A stretch of 64,000 bases of DNA from Sandaracinaceae bacterium (GTDB taxonomy: Bacteria; Myxococcota_A; Polyangia; Polyangiales; Houyiibacteriaceae): positions 206,877-270,876 of the forward strand of contig JADJJE010000051.1 of the NCBI GenBank assembly GCA_016706685.1, given 5' to 3'. Within the stretch, counting starts at the first letter, position 1; every line of letters starts with the position of its first letter. Below the pieces are notes generated by a model that was not told the DNA's origin, ran no database searches, and saw nothing but the letters and a program-made list of their open reading frames with translations. Positions 52,191 through 63,152 of this stretch are shown here, in pieces. Position numbers and translations under genes: made by a program.

Positions 52191-54926
52191 GAACCCTCGA
52201 CCTCGGCATGGACTCCGCCACGGAGGACCTGGGAATGGCAGACACGTCCGTGCCAGACGCTGGGCCCACGCTCACGCCCTGCGCGTCCAACGTGGAGTGT
52301 GCGGGCGGTGAGGTGTGCCGCACGGGCTTCTGCCGCACGTCGTGCTCGTCGGCGAGCGAGTGCACGGGGGCGCTCTCGGTGTGCGACGAAGACGCGGGCT
52401 ACTGCGTGGGCTGCACGCTCGACGAGCACTGCGGGGCCAACGAGGCCTGCGTGGACCGCACCTGTGAGTTCTTCTGCCGAGGGAACGCTGCCTGCGACGC
52501 GGACGAGTACTGTGTGCTCGCCACGGGCGCCTGCGCGGAGCGCGAGTGCGAGCTGTCGAACCAATGCCCAGGCGGGTTTCGTTGCGACGCCTTCCTGTGC
52601 GTGCCCATCGACGACATCGTCTGTGTGGCGGACAGCGTGACCTGCAGCGGAGGGAACACGGCGGTGCTGCGCTGCAACGCCGACGGGACCATGGAGGCCA
52701 TGGAGGCCTGCGATGTGGACACGCGCTGCGTGGCTGAAGCCGGCGCCGCGACCTGCGACGCGATCCTCTGCGAGGCAAACGAGCTTGGTTGCGCTGACAA
52801 CGCGACGGCCTTCGTGTGTGACGCCACAGGCACGGTGCGCACCGACACGGACTGTGGCGCGGGCCGCTACTGCGCGTCCGGCGCATGCCAAGACCAGGTG
52901 TGCACCCCCTCCAGCGTCTCCTGCATGGGCGCCGGGGTGCTGAGCTGCGACGCGCTCGGCGCCGCAGAGACCTTCGAGGCGTGCTCGGCCCGCGCGGAAT
53001 GCAGTGGCAGCAGCTTCGGCTGCAGCTGCGCGTCGGGCAGCTGCATGACGCGCGTGTGTGTTCCCGCGAGCACGCGCTGTGCAGTCACAGGCTTTCAGAC
53101 CTGCGCGGCCGACGGCCTGAGCTGGGGCAACGTGACGGGGTGCGCCATGGACGAGACGTGCGTGCCCGCGCTCGGCACCTGCGCGCCAGTGCTGTGCACC
53201 GCCAACAGCCGTGAGTGCATGACCGACGTGCTGGTGGCGTGCGACGCCACGGGCACCGTCCGGACCACCACCAACTGCGCGGCTTCCAGCCAGATCTGCA
53301 CCGGGTCCGGCCCGAGCGCGGCGTGCACCGCGCGCGTGTGTGTGCCGGGGTCGTTGGCGTGCAACGCGGGCTTCGACTCGGTCCTCGAGTGTGACGCGCG
53401 CGGCGCCTCGCTCTCCAGCACGGCCTGCCCCAGCGGCGACTACTGCAGCGCCGGAGGCTGCGTGGCCGAGGTGTGCACGCCGGGCAGCCTGTCGCGCTGC
53501 CTCGGGGGGCGACGTGCGGCAGTGCAACGCGATTGGCAGCGCGTACCAGCTCATGGACGACTGCACCGCCAGCGAGACCTGCGTGGAGAACGCCAGCGGA
53601 GGCGCGTGCGTGGCGCACGTCTGCACGCCGAGCGCGGTGAGCTGCACCGGAGACGACCTGGTGAGCTGCGCGGCCAACGGGCTGAGCCAGAGCACCACGG
53701 ACTGTCAGTCCGTCATGAGCTACTGCAGCGCGGGGGCGTGTCTGCCGTGGGTGTGCACGCCGGGGTCCGTGGACTGCACGGGGACCGGCGCGACGGCCAC
53801 TGTGGCGACCTGCGACGCACGCGGGGCCGTCCTTACCCAGACCATGTGCGGCGGGACGCTAGGGTGCGACGTGGGCGGCACGGCATGCAACAGCGTCCCG
53901 TGTGGTGGGACGTGCGAAACGGACGAGTTCTGCAGCGACAACATGTGCTCCACCCCGACGTGCGGCGCGGCCGGTTGGTGCGACGGGTCATGTGACTCGC
54001 CTCGTACCGCCCAGCCCGGAATGAGCGGGTCGTCCGAGATGCAGGGCTGGGGCGCCGGCGACATCAATGGGGACGGACACGATGACGTCTGGGCCATCTA
54101 CCAGCTCGGAAACCGTGTGGACTTGTACCACGGGAATGGCGCGGGAGGGTTCGCGGCGCCGGTCGTCCTCGCCACGGGCCGAAACCACGGCGACTCTACC
54201 TACGGCGACTTCAACGAGGATGGCCGCGTCGACATGATCTTCAGTCAGCCGGACAGCAGTCAGTATCGATTGCTGATCGGGTCGCCTTCCGGACTCGTGG
54301 ACGGAGGGACCATCGCCCAAGCGAGCACGCCCCGGTACGTCGACACCATCGACTACAACCATGATGGTCACCTCGATCTGCTCATCTATCTCGGTGGGAG
54401 CAGCTGCGTCCGGGTTCGAACTGGCAACGGCAACGGCACCTTCGCCGCAGCATCGGCCTGCTTGGCGGGCATCGCCCCGGACGTCGAGACGTACAACGCG
54501 TACAGCATCGTGGTGTTCGACTGGGACGGGGATGGCTTCGGGGACATCGCGGCCGTCAACGACACCATGCTTCGAATCCATCGCACGACGGGGTCGGGGA
54601 CGACGCTCCTCTCTAGCATCCCCATCTCGACACCAGCAGGGGTGGCGGCGCGAGCGGTGGACGTTGTCTCACTGCGCACCGCAAACGGCGTTCGCGACGT
54701 GATCGCGATCCGTGGAGTGGCGAGCACCTCCAGCCTCGAGCTCGTCCGCCCAGATGGCGCGGGTGGGCACCGCATCGAGTGTCGGGGCGTCGCGGCAACG
54801 ACCAGCGCGTCCGCCAGTGGCATGCAGGGGCTGTCTGGGCTCGCCGCCGACTTCGACGAGGACGGGTTCCCAGACCGCATCTGGCGCGAGAATGCAGCCA
54901 ATGTGCTGCATGTCGATCTGCCCTGA
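52096..54926 (+). CDS. Large Cys-rich FG-GAP surface lipoprotein (two frameshifts)
   Basis: The restored product of about 940 residues begins MDYVGVRWAWVAPLGWMVV, with a lipobox LFAGGC, then an Asp-rich linker, and about ten Cys-rich modules of ~40 residues (pattern C-x-A/G-x-C-x-C-D-A-x-G...). The C-terminal ~300 residues are FG-GAP/VCBS-type repeats with calcium-binding DINGDGHDD, DFNEDGRVD, DYNHDGHLD, DWDGDGFGD, i.e. an integrin-like beta-propeller. Extra G residues near 52157 and 53507 break the frame; both sit in G runs. Role: probable adhesion or recognition at the cell surface. Confidence 0.78.
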
Positions 54927-54956
54927 GCCGACAACGGCGCACAGGGCAGCGCTCGA

Positions 54957-55135
54957 TAGCGACGACGATTCTGACGGAACACTGCAGAAGGCCCCAATGG
55001 AGGGTGTGCGGGCGCTCTTGATGCGCTTCGCCGTCATCAGGATGGATGAAGTAGTGGACGTTGGGCGTGGGTGGCTCCGATGGGGTCGATGCTGTTCATG
55101 GCTCTTCTCGCGGGAGGATGCGGACCGTCGGACGT
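54957..55135 (+). repeat. Leader repeat of Cys-rich lipoprotein genes, copy 2
   Basis: This is the second copy of the 5' leader described at 52010-52190. It contains the promoter region and the signal peptide MGSMLFMALLAGGC of the next lipoprotein. The first codons differ by one base from copy 1, so the start could be ATG 55046 (with a frame change) or ATG 55080. Confidence 0.6.
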
Positions 55136-57580
55136 GTCGACGGACCAGGTGCGATGGACGCCACGCTGGATGCGCCGCTCGCAGACCTCGCAATCATGGA
55201 TGCGTCCAACGGCGACGGGACCTCGTGGGACAGCGCGACGGCAGACGCCAATGGGCCTGACGACGGGACGGACGCGGGCCCGTCTCCCGACTGCCTGGTT
55301 GCGCAGGTCATGGGCTCGCGAAGTGACGCGCCAGCAACCCTGGTCGACCTCTTGAGTATCCGCGCATGTGATGGCCGCCCCGTCTCTGGGCTTGGCGCAG
55401 GCGATCTGGTTGTGAGACAAGATGATGTACTCGTCGGCGTAGACGCCGCCCTCCACGTCGAGACTCGATCGCACTCGGTGGTTCGGGTGATCCACTTCTT
55501 GGTCGACACGACGTCCGTCTCGAACCGAGTTGCTACAGTGGCCTCGCTCCGTGCTGCGTTGAGCGAACTCCAGGGGGCGGGGAACCCAGACCGAAACTAT
55601 GTCGCGATCTCACTGTTCGCAGGACAGGCAGGCGTTGTGTCGGGGAGCCCTACGCTCGACTACGACACGCTCGACAGTGAACTTGTGGCGCTCGGCACAT
55701 ATGTCGCCCCCGACAGCGGCGCGTCCAATCTCAACGAGGCGCTCATAGACCACGTTGCTGCTGCGCGCGAAGCGCGGTTGGCGATCGCCGCACGTGCAGA
55801 CGGCGGCGCCTTCGCGGTGGGATACACCGTGGTCTTGACGGCCAGGGGCGATACGGCGGGCCGCGCGTCCGATCAGGCAGCAGCCGACGCAATCGAGGCG
55901 TCGGGCGAGCAGGTCTTCGTGGCCGCCTCAGAGATCCTCGGGGCTTCCGAAAGCACGCGTCTCGAACTGGTAGCGAACCGTGACGTCCGCGATGTCATGA
56001 CGGAGGGGGGCAATCCAGTGGATGGGGTCACAGCCCGTGTGGTCGACGAGATCGAGGCTTTGTACCTCGTGTCACTGTGTTCGTCCGCGCGTGCGGGCAC
56101 GCACACGCTGTCGTTTCATGGGGCCCTCGGAGTGACCTTCGAAAATACGGTGTCGCGGAGCTTCAACGCGGTGGGCTTCACCGGCGGTTGCAACACTGCG
56201 TTTCTGGATGCCGCATGCGCCGAACGTGAGTGCGGCGGAGTGCTCTGCGGGGCCTGCGACGATCGGGTGGCGGCATGCGATGACGCTACCGGGACCTGCG
56301 AGAACTTCTGTGCCGGCAACGCGTGCCGCGGCGAGCAGATCACCAACCCTCTTGGCTACTTACAGACCTGTATCGAACGAAGCGGAGCCCGCGTGTGCCG
56401 CGATTGGGCAAACTATTGTTACGACGTGCGCCTCGATGAGCCGTGTCCGTGCGTGCCTGAGGTTATCACGGGCGTCCCGGATCCCGAGTGCCCAACAGGA
56501 ACCGCATGCTACCCGGACGTCATGGGTGAGCCTCAGTGGACGGGTCGATGCGAGGCGACAGGGGGCGCACAGATTGGTGACGCGTGTGACGACATCACTG
56601 ACTGTGCACCCGGCCTTGCGTGCGGAGTCGATGCGCGTGCATGCGACAACTACAGCGAGACATGCGCCGTTCGCCGCTGTCGGCCGCTCGCTGACCTTGC
56701 GACTCAACAATGCCCTTCGGGTCAGCTCGCGTTGCTGGCGTCGTTCGCATACTTTTCCGGCGGCGAGGGCGCCTCGCTCGGCCTGCTGGAGAATTTCTTC
56801 GGCCGGCGATACTCTTGGTGTGAAGAGCGCGGCGTAGCCTGTGAGAGCGACGCACACTGCGACGCATTCTCGAAGTGCTGGCAGGGGCTCTGCGTTCAAC
56901 GCTCGATGCCTCCATGTGCCGTCGACGACAGCTTGGCCGCGGGTACCGCTGTCCCGACGGGATGGAGTGCATTGAGTACTTGGATGACGACCCAGTCCAG
57001 CCTGTGACGGGGCGCATTTGCGCGCCGGCGTGCTCATGCTCTGGGGCCACCTGCTGCGATGGCGTGACGGCGGACGGGTTCCCGACGGTGTGCTCATCGG
57101 GTCGATTTCACGACAGTTCCTACGATGCATTCCCAGTCCGTGGCCTCGACGAACGGGGAAAACTACTGTATACCTGCGTGGTTTCCTACCTCGGTCACAG
57201 TGGGTGTGTTTGACTGTACCTCGACAGCGTCGATTGGAAGGACGTGCCGGAGAGTACCGGGGCCGCGTTGTCCAACTGGGCTCGTCTGCGTCGCGGTTCA
57301 AGCATCTCACTCAACTCTTGTGTTTTCAGTCGGCCCCCAGAGGGTGAAGGCTGCGCATTCGTTGGAGACAGCTTTCTCGGAGTGCGAGGCTCCTCAGTCT
57401 CAAACCGGCGTGCCCGACGCTCGCTGTCTCACGGGGACGTCGTGCTATGCATCCGCGTCGGGGCCGCCTCGCTGCTACAGGACGGGCTCCGGGGTCGTCG
57501 GTGCCACCTGTAGTGCGAGCGCGGACTGCCAGCCTAGCCTCGTGTGTACCGCAGCGCAGTGTGCCGACCCAACGCCGTGA
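55071..57580 (+). CDS. VWA-like, Cys-rich surface lipoprotein (several frameshifts)
   Basis: Restored, this is a lipoprotein of about 820 residues. The signal peptide has lipobox ALLAGGC. The first ~330 residues after an Asp-rich linker resemble a von Willebrand A-type domain: VHFLVDTTSVSN after RVI, RNYVAISLFAG, and DHVAAAREARL. A cysteine-rich half follows (VCRDWANYCYDVR, PECPTGTACYPD, CPTGLVCV). Frame changes are needed near 55150, 56940 and 57150 and possibly near 57340-57400, all single bases. The last frame ends at 57580. It may have decayed, but the conserved Cys pattern on both sides of every break suggests sequencing indels. Confidence 0.65.
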
Positions 57581-57626
57581 CGCACCCATCGCTCCCGCGC
57601 GACCAACGGGAGCACTGCAACTTGGC

Positions 57627-58936
57627 CTAAGGCAGCACAACTTGGCTAGCGTCCACGGAGCCCAGCGCTCCGGGCACCCCGCTCCCGCTGGCCGCACCGC
57701 CCGCCACGCTGACACTCATCTCCACAGGCAACGCGGGGTCCTCGGTGACGACGAGGATCCGCCGCCGCCCCCGCCGTCTTGGTCACCGGCGCCGCTGGTG
57801 TCTCCACCGCGAGCACTCAGGGTGCCGCCACCGCTCAAGCGGCTCGCCCGGAGCCTAACGCGCCCGCCCGGGGCGCCGGGGCCGCCATCATCGCGCAGCG
57901 CGCCCTCGATCAGAGCGTTGCGGCGAACACGCACGAGGTGGCCGTGGGTGAGGACCTCCCCCGTGGCCGTGATGTGCAGCTGCTCATACTCCACGTCGCG
58001 TGAGAGCTCGAGACGGCCGTCGACGATGACTGAACCGTCGAGCCCGTCGCCGAACTGCGTCCGTCGCTCGCAGCCGTCCAGCCATGAGCCCTGTTCCAGC
58101 ACAGCCGGCGCGGCGTGACCGCTCTCGTCCGAGGCGAGGGTGCCCACGCGCTCATCCAGTCGGTAGAGGCCCACTGTGCTGGCGTCCGAGTAGAGGACTG
58201 GCGGGGGCGTGAAGGGCGCGACGTACCTGAGGCTGCGGTGCAGGGCGAACTCGTCGATCTCTGCGTTCGCCGAGAAGAAGTACGCCATCTCGCTCGCGTG
58301 CCAGGCGCCCCCACCGTAGTCCCGTACGCCGGTGCAGCGGAAGGGGTGGAGCGGCGTGAGAAAGTCCCCGGTCGCGCTCTCGACGCCATTGATCCAGATG
58401 CGAGCCATGGTCCCGTCGATGACGAACGCGGGATGAAGCCATGTGTCCACGAGGAGCACCGGACCGGTGCACACCGAGCGGGACGCGCTGGGCGAGTCGC
58501 GACTGACACAGAACCGAGGGCTGGACATGGTGGTGACGCTGATGACGAAGCTCCCATCCTGCTCATCCTTGCGAGCGAACAGCGTTCCGCTCGTGGGGAG
58601 GGAATCCAGCGGTGGACGAAGGCGCACCCACGCCTCGAACGTGAACACGCTTCCAAACGGCGTGATGCTGGTGTCGTCCAAGACCAGCACGTCACCGAAC
58701 GCACGAAAGCCGACACCAGCGGCTTCAGGGCGCTGACAGAGTTCGGCGGGACCCAGGTCACCGCCATCGGCCTCCGCATCCCTGCGAGCCAGGTCGAGAT
58801 CGCTTGCCGCATCCTGGCTGGCGTCTCCGAGGTCCGCGGCGACACCGCTGTCTCGCGCGGGAAGCGCGGGGAGGTCCACACAGGCGGCGAGGCTCGCCGT
58901 CATCACCACCCAGCCAGCGCTCTGAGGCCAACCCAC
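57627..58936 (-). CDS. LamG-like lipoprotein (frameshift near 3' end)
   Basis: From GTG 58936 (or ATG 58903) the product has a signal segment with lipobox SLAAC, an Asp/Ala-rich linker and a ~200-residue concanavalin A-like (LamG) domain: FTFEAWVRLRPP, TLFARKDEQDGSF, WLHPAFVIDGTMARIWINGV and VGLYRLDE are typical. A Gly-rich region follows. In the given frame the ORF ends at 57716. The neighbouring frame continues ILVVTEDPALPVEMSVSVAGGA to a stop at 57627, which reads naturally, so one base is missing or extra near 57770. Likely role: carbohydrate or surface binding. Confidence 0.75.
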
Positions 58937-58976
58937 GGGCGGAGGATAGCTCGGCGCGCGACGGACGCGACTGGAG

Positions 58977-59495
58977 TCACTCGGAGTCGGTGGCCGCGCG
59001 AATCGCCGCCACGAATTCCTCCCGGGCAACGCGCAGCCGGCTGTACGCCGTGTTCAGCGGGATGCCCATGGCCTCGGCCACCTCGGGGATGCTGTGCTCT
59101 TCGATGACGGCCATCACGAAGACCTCGCGGCGGCCCTCGGGGAGGGCGTCGAGCGCACGCTCCACGAGGGCGAGCTGCGCACGGTTGCTCGTGTGTTCTT
59201 CGGGGGTGGGGTCCGAAGAGATCAGCGAGAGGGTCATGCCGGTGCGCTCATGGCGGCGGAACGAGCGCTTGCGGTAGTCCGCCACCACCCGGAACAGGTA
59301 GCCGAAGAGGTAGGCGCGCAGCGGCCGGGTGGGGTCGTAGTCCTCCCGCCGCCGGTGGAGGGTGATGAGCACGTCTTGCGTCACGTCGTCGACGTCCGAC
59401 GGCTGAACGCCCAAGCGACGAAGCTGACGGTGCATCCACGCGATGTGGGGCTCGATGGTGCCCCAGAAGTCCGTGGCGAGCGGGTTGTCGAGCAC
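58977..59495 (-). CDS. ECF RNA polymerase sigma factor
   Basis: A 172-residue group 4 sigma factor. Region 2: VDDVTQDVLITLHRRREDYDPTRPLRAYLFGYLFRVVADYRKR. Region 4: HSIPEVAEAMGIPLNTAYSRLRVAREEF. Such factors are common near myxobacterial surface-protein genes. The GTG start at 59495 follows the stop of the upstream membrane protein by 2 bases, so the two form an operon in which the putative anti-sigma gene comes first, the reverse of the usual order. Confidence 0.92.
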   Translation of the reverse strand: MLDNPLATDFWGTIEPHIAWMHRQLRRLGVQPSDVDDVTQDVLITLHRRREDYDPTRPLRAYLFGYLFRVVADYRKRSFRRHERTGMTLSLISSDPTPEEHTSNRAQLALVERALDALPEGRREVFVMAVIEEHSIPEVAEAMGIPLNTAYSRLRVAREEFVAAIRAATDSE

Positions 59496-59497
59496 GG

Positions 59498-60330
59498 TCA
59501 GGGGGGCCCCGAGTCTTCGAGCGCGCGCGCGAGCGAGGCGGCGAAGGACCCTCGCAGCAGGCTCCCGGGCCAGCGTGCGTCGAACGCCTCTGTCCGCTGA
59601 CGGGCAGCATCCACGCGGCCCAAGCGGAGCAGGGCGCGAATGGCCAACGCCTCGCGCTCGGCCGCGAGGCGGCCCTGAGGAAACTGCTGCGCGTGCTCCG
59701 CCGCGTGCTCGAGGGCGGTGGCAGCTTGGCCACGCGCGAGCGCGCTCTGCGCGGCCTCCACGAGCAAGCGCTCGGTGTTGAGGGCGCCGTCTCGGGCTCC
59801 CGTCGCCCCATGAGCTGCGCCCGGTGGCTCTCCCGGAACGCCCGTGGCTGTGGTGCCGGCGGTGACTCCGGCCACGGGGCTATCACGAGGCGTGCGGGGC
59901 ATGGTCGGCACCGGCGCCTCCACTTCAGTGCGGACCCTTGCGCGGCTTCACCCAGTGAGGGCTGCTGCGCCAGCTCCGCCTCCTGCGGGGCAGTCGCTCC
60001 AAGGTGCATCGATGAGACGCCCTCGTCCGGCACACCCGCGTCCATCAAACGGGAGGGCGTGCTGGGTGTGTCGGTCATGAGCCAGCGAGTCAGCGCCACG
60101 CCCGTGCCCAAGCCCGCCACGAAGATGGCCACCGACCAGACGGCCGCCTTCGATGCGCTTATCCCCGCAGCCGAGGCCGGCGCCGGCGCCCCCTCGGGAC
60201 CCACGGCGACATCGAGCGCGATGCGCTGTGCGGCGGCGTCGCGGAGGGCGCGCACGTGCTCGGGCGTGATGTCCGGGCGCTGTCGCTCGCGCGCGAGCAG
60301 CTTCTCGATGTCGTCGTCGAACGGGTCCAT
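59498..60330 (-). CDS. Putative anti-sigma factor, single-pass membrane protein (frameshifted)
   Basis: Two frames join near 59940 to give about 277 residues. The N-terminal ~65 residues (MDPFDDDIEKLLARERQRPDITP) are cytoplasmic, then one membrane helix (AAVWSVAIFVAGLGTGVALT), a Pro/Thr linker and a C-terminal TPR-like pair (LLVEAAQSALARGQAATALEHAAEHAQQFP, then RALLRLGRVDAARQR). This topology is common for partners of ECF sigma factors in Myxococcota. It directly precedes the sigma gene. The anti-sigma role is inferred from position and topology. Confidence 0.7.
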
Positions 60331-60377
60331 GCGGCGGGGTCTCTACTTGCCTGCTTGGGCGCGCGGCGGCGTATCCG

Positions 60378-61403
60378 TCATGGCTGGCCCCACAAGATGG
60401 CCAGGCCCACCGTGACGTCCAGCGGGTTTTCGCGGAAGAGAGGCGTGCCCTCCACGCTCACACGCATGCGCTGGAGCGGCACGGAGAAGCCCGCGTGCGC
60501 CTGCAGCATGCTGCGCCCGTGCCCCACAGGCGGACACCCAGCTCGGCCCCCAGCCCGCCTCCGACCGAGCGTGGAAAGGTGGTGCGCGGCTCGCCCGCCG
60601 GGGGCACGTAGGCCACCGACAGGCGCGCGAGGCCACAGGCCGTGAGCGCGCGGTAGCGCCCGCACACCCCGAGCGAGGCCAGCACCCAGCCGAGGCGCAG
60701 CACGGGCGTGCCTTCGTTGAGCGCATGCGGAAGGTCTGCACGGAGCCCAATGCGGACCACGATCGTCTCCCCGCCCACAGCAGCGACAGCGCGGAGTCCG
60801 AAGCTGGCGCTGGGCAGAGCCGTAGCCACCACCGGCCCGAGCCCGAGCCACCAGCGGAGCGCAGGGAGTGCCGGGCTGGGGCTGATTGCCGGGGCCGTGG
60901 CCATGGAGCTGCGCTCGTTCGTGGTGAGCGCGTGGCTGGTCTCCGTGCTCGTGCTGGTCTCGCCAACGGTGCTGGTCTCGAGACCGTGCCCCCGCATCGC
61001 GTCCGGCGCTCTCCTCGCGGACCGTGTCGTGAACGAGGCTGAGCGTGAGCGCCACGCTGGTCATCAGCGCCGTGCAGTCGCCCTCGGAGCCGAGCGTGTG
61101 TGTTTTGCGCTTTTGGCCGTCTGGGCCCAGCAGGGAGACCTGCGCCTCGAGCGCGTAGCCCGTGGCGCGGACGGTCACGCGCACCTCCCACGCGCCGTCT
61201 GCCACATAGGGCACACCACCAATGCGCGACGCCACCAGCGACCGCAGCTCGGCCTCGTCAGGGCAGCCTGGCACCCCCTCGGCCGCATAGACCAAGCGCA
61301 CGCCATCGGGCACCGGGGTGACCGGCTGCGCTGCGGCGAGCGAGGGCTGCAGCAACAGGTGCGCTAGCGCGAGGACGGCTAGTCGAAGGGAGGGTCGAGC
61401 CAT
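60378..61403 (-). CDS. Exported protein, probable outer-membrane barrel (two frameshifts)
   Basis: The restored product (about 340 residues) has a signal peptide (LAVLALAHLLLQPSLAAAQ), a domain with CPDEAELRSLVASRIGG and DCTALMTSVALTLSLVHD (a pattern frequent in myxobacterial hypothetical proteins) and a C-terminal half of amphipathic strands (LRWWLGLGPVVATALPSASFGLRAVAAVGG...). Frame changes occur near 61000 and 60525; the final frame ends GLAILWGQP. The start ATG 61403 overlaps the 3' end of the upstream FG-GAP lipoprotein gene by 25 bp, so the genes are in one operon. Confidence 0.68.
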   Translation of the reverse strand: MARPSLRLAVLALAHLLLQPSLAAAQPVTPVPDGVRLVYAAEGVPGCPDEAELRSLVASRIGGVPYVADGAWEVRVTVRATGYALEAQVSLLGPDGQKRKTHTLGSEGDCTALMTSVALTLSLVHDTVREESAGRDAGARSRDQHRWRDQHEHGDQPRAHHERAQLHGHGPGNQPQPGTPCAPLVARARAGGGYGSAQRQLRTPRCRCCGRGDDRGPHWAPCRPSACAQRRHARAAPRLGAGLARGVRALPRAHGLWPRAPVGGLRAPGGRAAHHLSTLGRRRAGGRAGCPPVGHGRSMLQAHAGFSVPLQRMRVSVEGTPLFRENPLDVTVGLAILWGQP

Positions 61404-62638
61404 CGCCGTATGTAGAGGTCGAGGGTGCTGGTGGGCTGCTCGCAGCACGCGGCGCGGCCGACGAGGTCGATGAGGCCGTCCCCGTTGAAGTCGCCTGCGC
61501 CTAAAATCCAGAGCGCGAGACCGTCTGCGTTCGGTGCGAAGCCGCTGTCGTAGTCGCACGAGGCGGCCGGGGTGGTGCTGCGCTGGATGACCACCGGCCC
61601 ACTGGTGGCCATCGGAACCGACGCGACGATGAGGTCGGGCTGGTCGTCACCGTCCGCCTCCAGCACGGTGAGGTGCGCAGCCCGTTCGACCCCGGGGACG
61701 ACCTGCCGCGCGGCGCTCACCACGACACCCGCGTCGGTGATGTCCAGCCGCCAGACGGCCTCGCTCACGACGCGCGCAAAGTGGGTCACTCCCGGATCGC
61801 GGGCGACCACCACGATGTTCGCACCGTCGTCTGGGCTCGCCGGGATGCTCCAGACGCAGAGTGGGTCCACGGTGTCGAAGAGGCCGCGGCCGTTCCCGGG
61901 CAGCAGCACCATGCACGCGTCCGCCGCGCCGGGGCGGTCCATCAAGAGGTCGAGGTGACCATCGGCGTCGAGGTCGGTGAGCACCATCGCGCGCGGGTTC
62001 CCGTCGAACATGATGTCCGACTGTCGCGGGAACGTGCGCATGCCCCCGCCAAAGAAGATGCGGATGCGATCCGTGAACGGAGGGCCCTCTCCCTGCAGCG
62101 CGACGAGCATGTCCTGGTGGCCGTCCTCGTCCACGTCTCCGAACGCCATGTGCGGGCTCACGCGCCCGCTGGCGAGGCTGAGCGGCGTGCCCAGCGTGCC
62201 GGCCACGTTGCCCCAGTAGAGCTCGATGCTCTCGCCGAGCTGACACGGGTACACCGCGTCATCGAAGCCGTCCGCGTCGAGGTCATACAGCAGCGCGCCC
62301 ACACACTCCGAGGGACCCGTCCGGCGCTCCACCACGAACTCGTCCGCAAGGCAGACCGCCCCGCAGACGGTGCTGCCGCAGCATTGACCGCCAGCGCACA
62401 CCTCGTCCCCAACGCACCCGTGCCCGCACTCGCCACAGTTGGCCTCGTCGGCCTGCAAGTCCACGCAGTCGAGCTCTGGGCCATCGTCGCAGTCCGTGTC
62501 GCTCGCGACCGAGCAGACGGGCGGCGAGGCCGCGTCCACATCCGGAAGCGTGATGGCAATGCCCGGACTGCATCCTGCTTGCATGAACCCCAGTGACACG
62601 CCCCACAGCGCCCACTGAAAAGACCTCCAGCGTTTCAT
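61379..62638 (-). CDS. FG-GAP/VCBS repeat lipoprotein
   Basis: A 419-residue product with signal peptide and lipobox MQAGC (Cys23). A Cys-rich linker (CDDGPELDCVDL, NCGECGHGC, CCGSTVCGAVC) follows, then at least five FG-GAP-type repeats with calcium loops: DLDADGFDD, DVDEDGHQD, DLDADGHLD, EADGDDQPD and DFNGDGLID. Together they would form an integrin-like beta-propeller. It is the first gene of the minus-strand operon running to the sigma factor and LamG lipoprotein. Confidence 0.83.
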   Translation of the reverse strand: MKRWRSFQWALWGVSLGFMQAGCSPGIAITLPDVDAASPPVCSVASDTDCDDGPELDCVDLQADEANCGECGHGCVGDEVCAGGQCCGSTVCGAVCLADEFVVERRTGPSECVGALLYDLDADGFDDAVYPCQLGESIELYWGNVAGTLGTPLSLASGRVSPHMAFGDVDEDGHQDMLVALQGEGPPFTDRIRIFFGGGMRTFPRQSDIMFDGNPRAMVLTDLDADGHLDLLMDRPGAADACMVLLPGNGRGLFDTVDPLCVWSIPASPDDGANIVVVARDPGVTHFARVVSEAVWRLDITDAGVVVSAARQVVPGVERAAHLTVLEADGDDQPDLIVASVPMATSGPVVIQRSTTPAASCDYDSGFAPNADGLALWILGAGDFNGDGLIDLVGRAACCEQPTSTLDLYIRRWLDPPFD

Positions 62639-62790
62639 GGCCGGGACTCTCCCAGAAGCGGAGTGGGCTGGCGAGCGCTATTGCCTTGCAACAGCTCGAG
62701 CTCTCAAAAGCAGAGCGACCGTGACGGATTGCGGTGGCGCCCTCCAATGCCCGTCATGGCCCCTGATCCGGGGGTTGCTGGGAGAGTCGA
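62639..62790. other. Divergent intergenic region
   Basis: About 150 bp separate two divergent genes. The plus-strand side has GGGAGAG before the TM2 start. No clear promoter pair, operator or RNA is seen. Confidence 0.35.
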
Positions 62791-63108
62791 ATGGGTGAAG
62801 TCGGGTTCGCGGAGTTGGCGTCGTTGCAGCAAGGGATGAACGACCACCAGAAGATGCTGTTCTTGACCCAGTACAACGCGGGCAAGAAGGACCGGGGGAC
62901 CGCGCTGCTCCTCGGATTCCTGTTTGGCGTGCTCGGGGCCGACCGCTTCTATGTCGGCGACACGGCGCTGGGCGTTCTCAAGCTGCTGACGTTCGGATTT
63001 TGCGGGGTCATGGCCCTGATCGACCTGTTTCTCATCATGGGAAGAACCGACCAGGTCAATCGCCAGAAAGCCCAGGAGATCGTGATGATGATGCGGGCTG
63101 GGTATTGA
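62791..63108 (+). CDS. TM2 domain membrane protein
   Basis: A 105-residue protein. The second half is a TM2 domain: two short membrane helices (LLLGFLFGVLGADRFYVGD and LLTFGFCGVMALIDLFLI) joined by a turn with the DRF-Y motif. TM2 proteins are small membrane proteins of unknown role. A ~30-residue N-terminal amphipathic helix precedes them. The start is ATG 62791. Confidence 0.88.
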   Translation: MGEVGFAELASLQQGMNDHQKMLFLTQYNAGKKDRGTALLLGFLFGVLGADRFYVGDTALGVLKLLTFGFCGVMALIDLFLIMGRTDQVNRQKAQEIVMMMRAGY

Positions 63109-63152
63109 TCCGGTCGCGACGTGCACCAGCAAAGATGCCGCGCCCGTAGAGC

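Noticed and set aside
57326..57715. 129-residue minus-strand frame between lipoprotein genes
   Set aside because: It overlaps the 3' ends of two better-supported genes and has no recognisable features.
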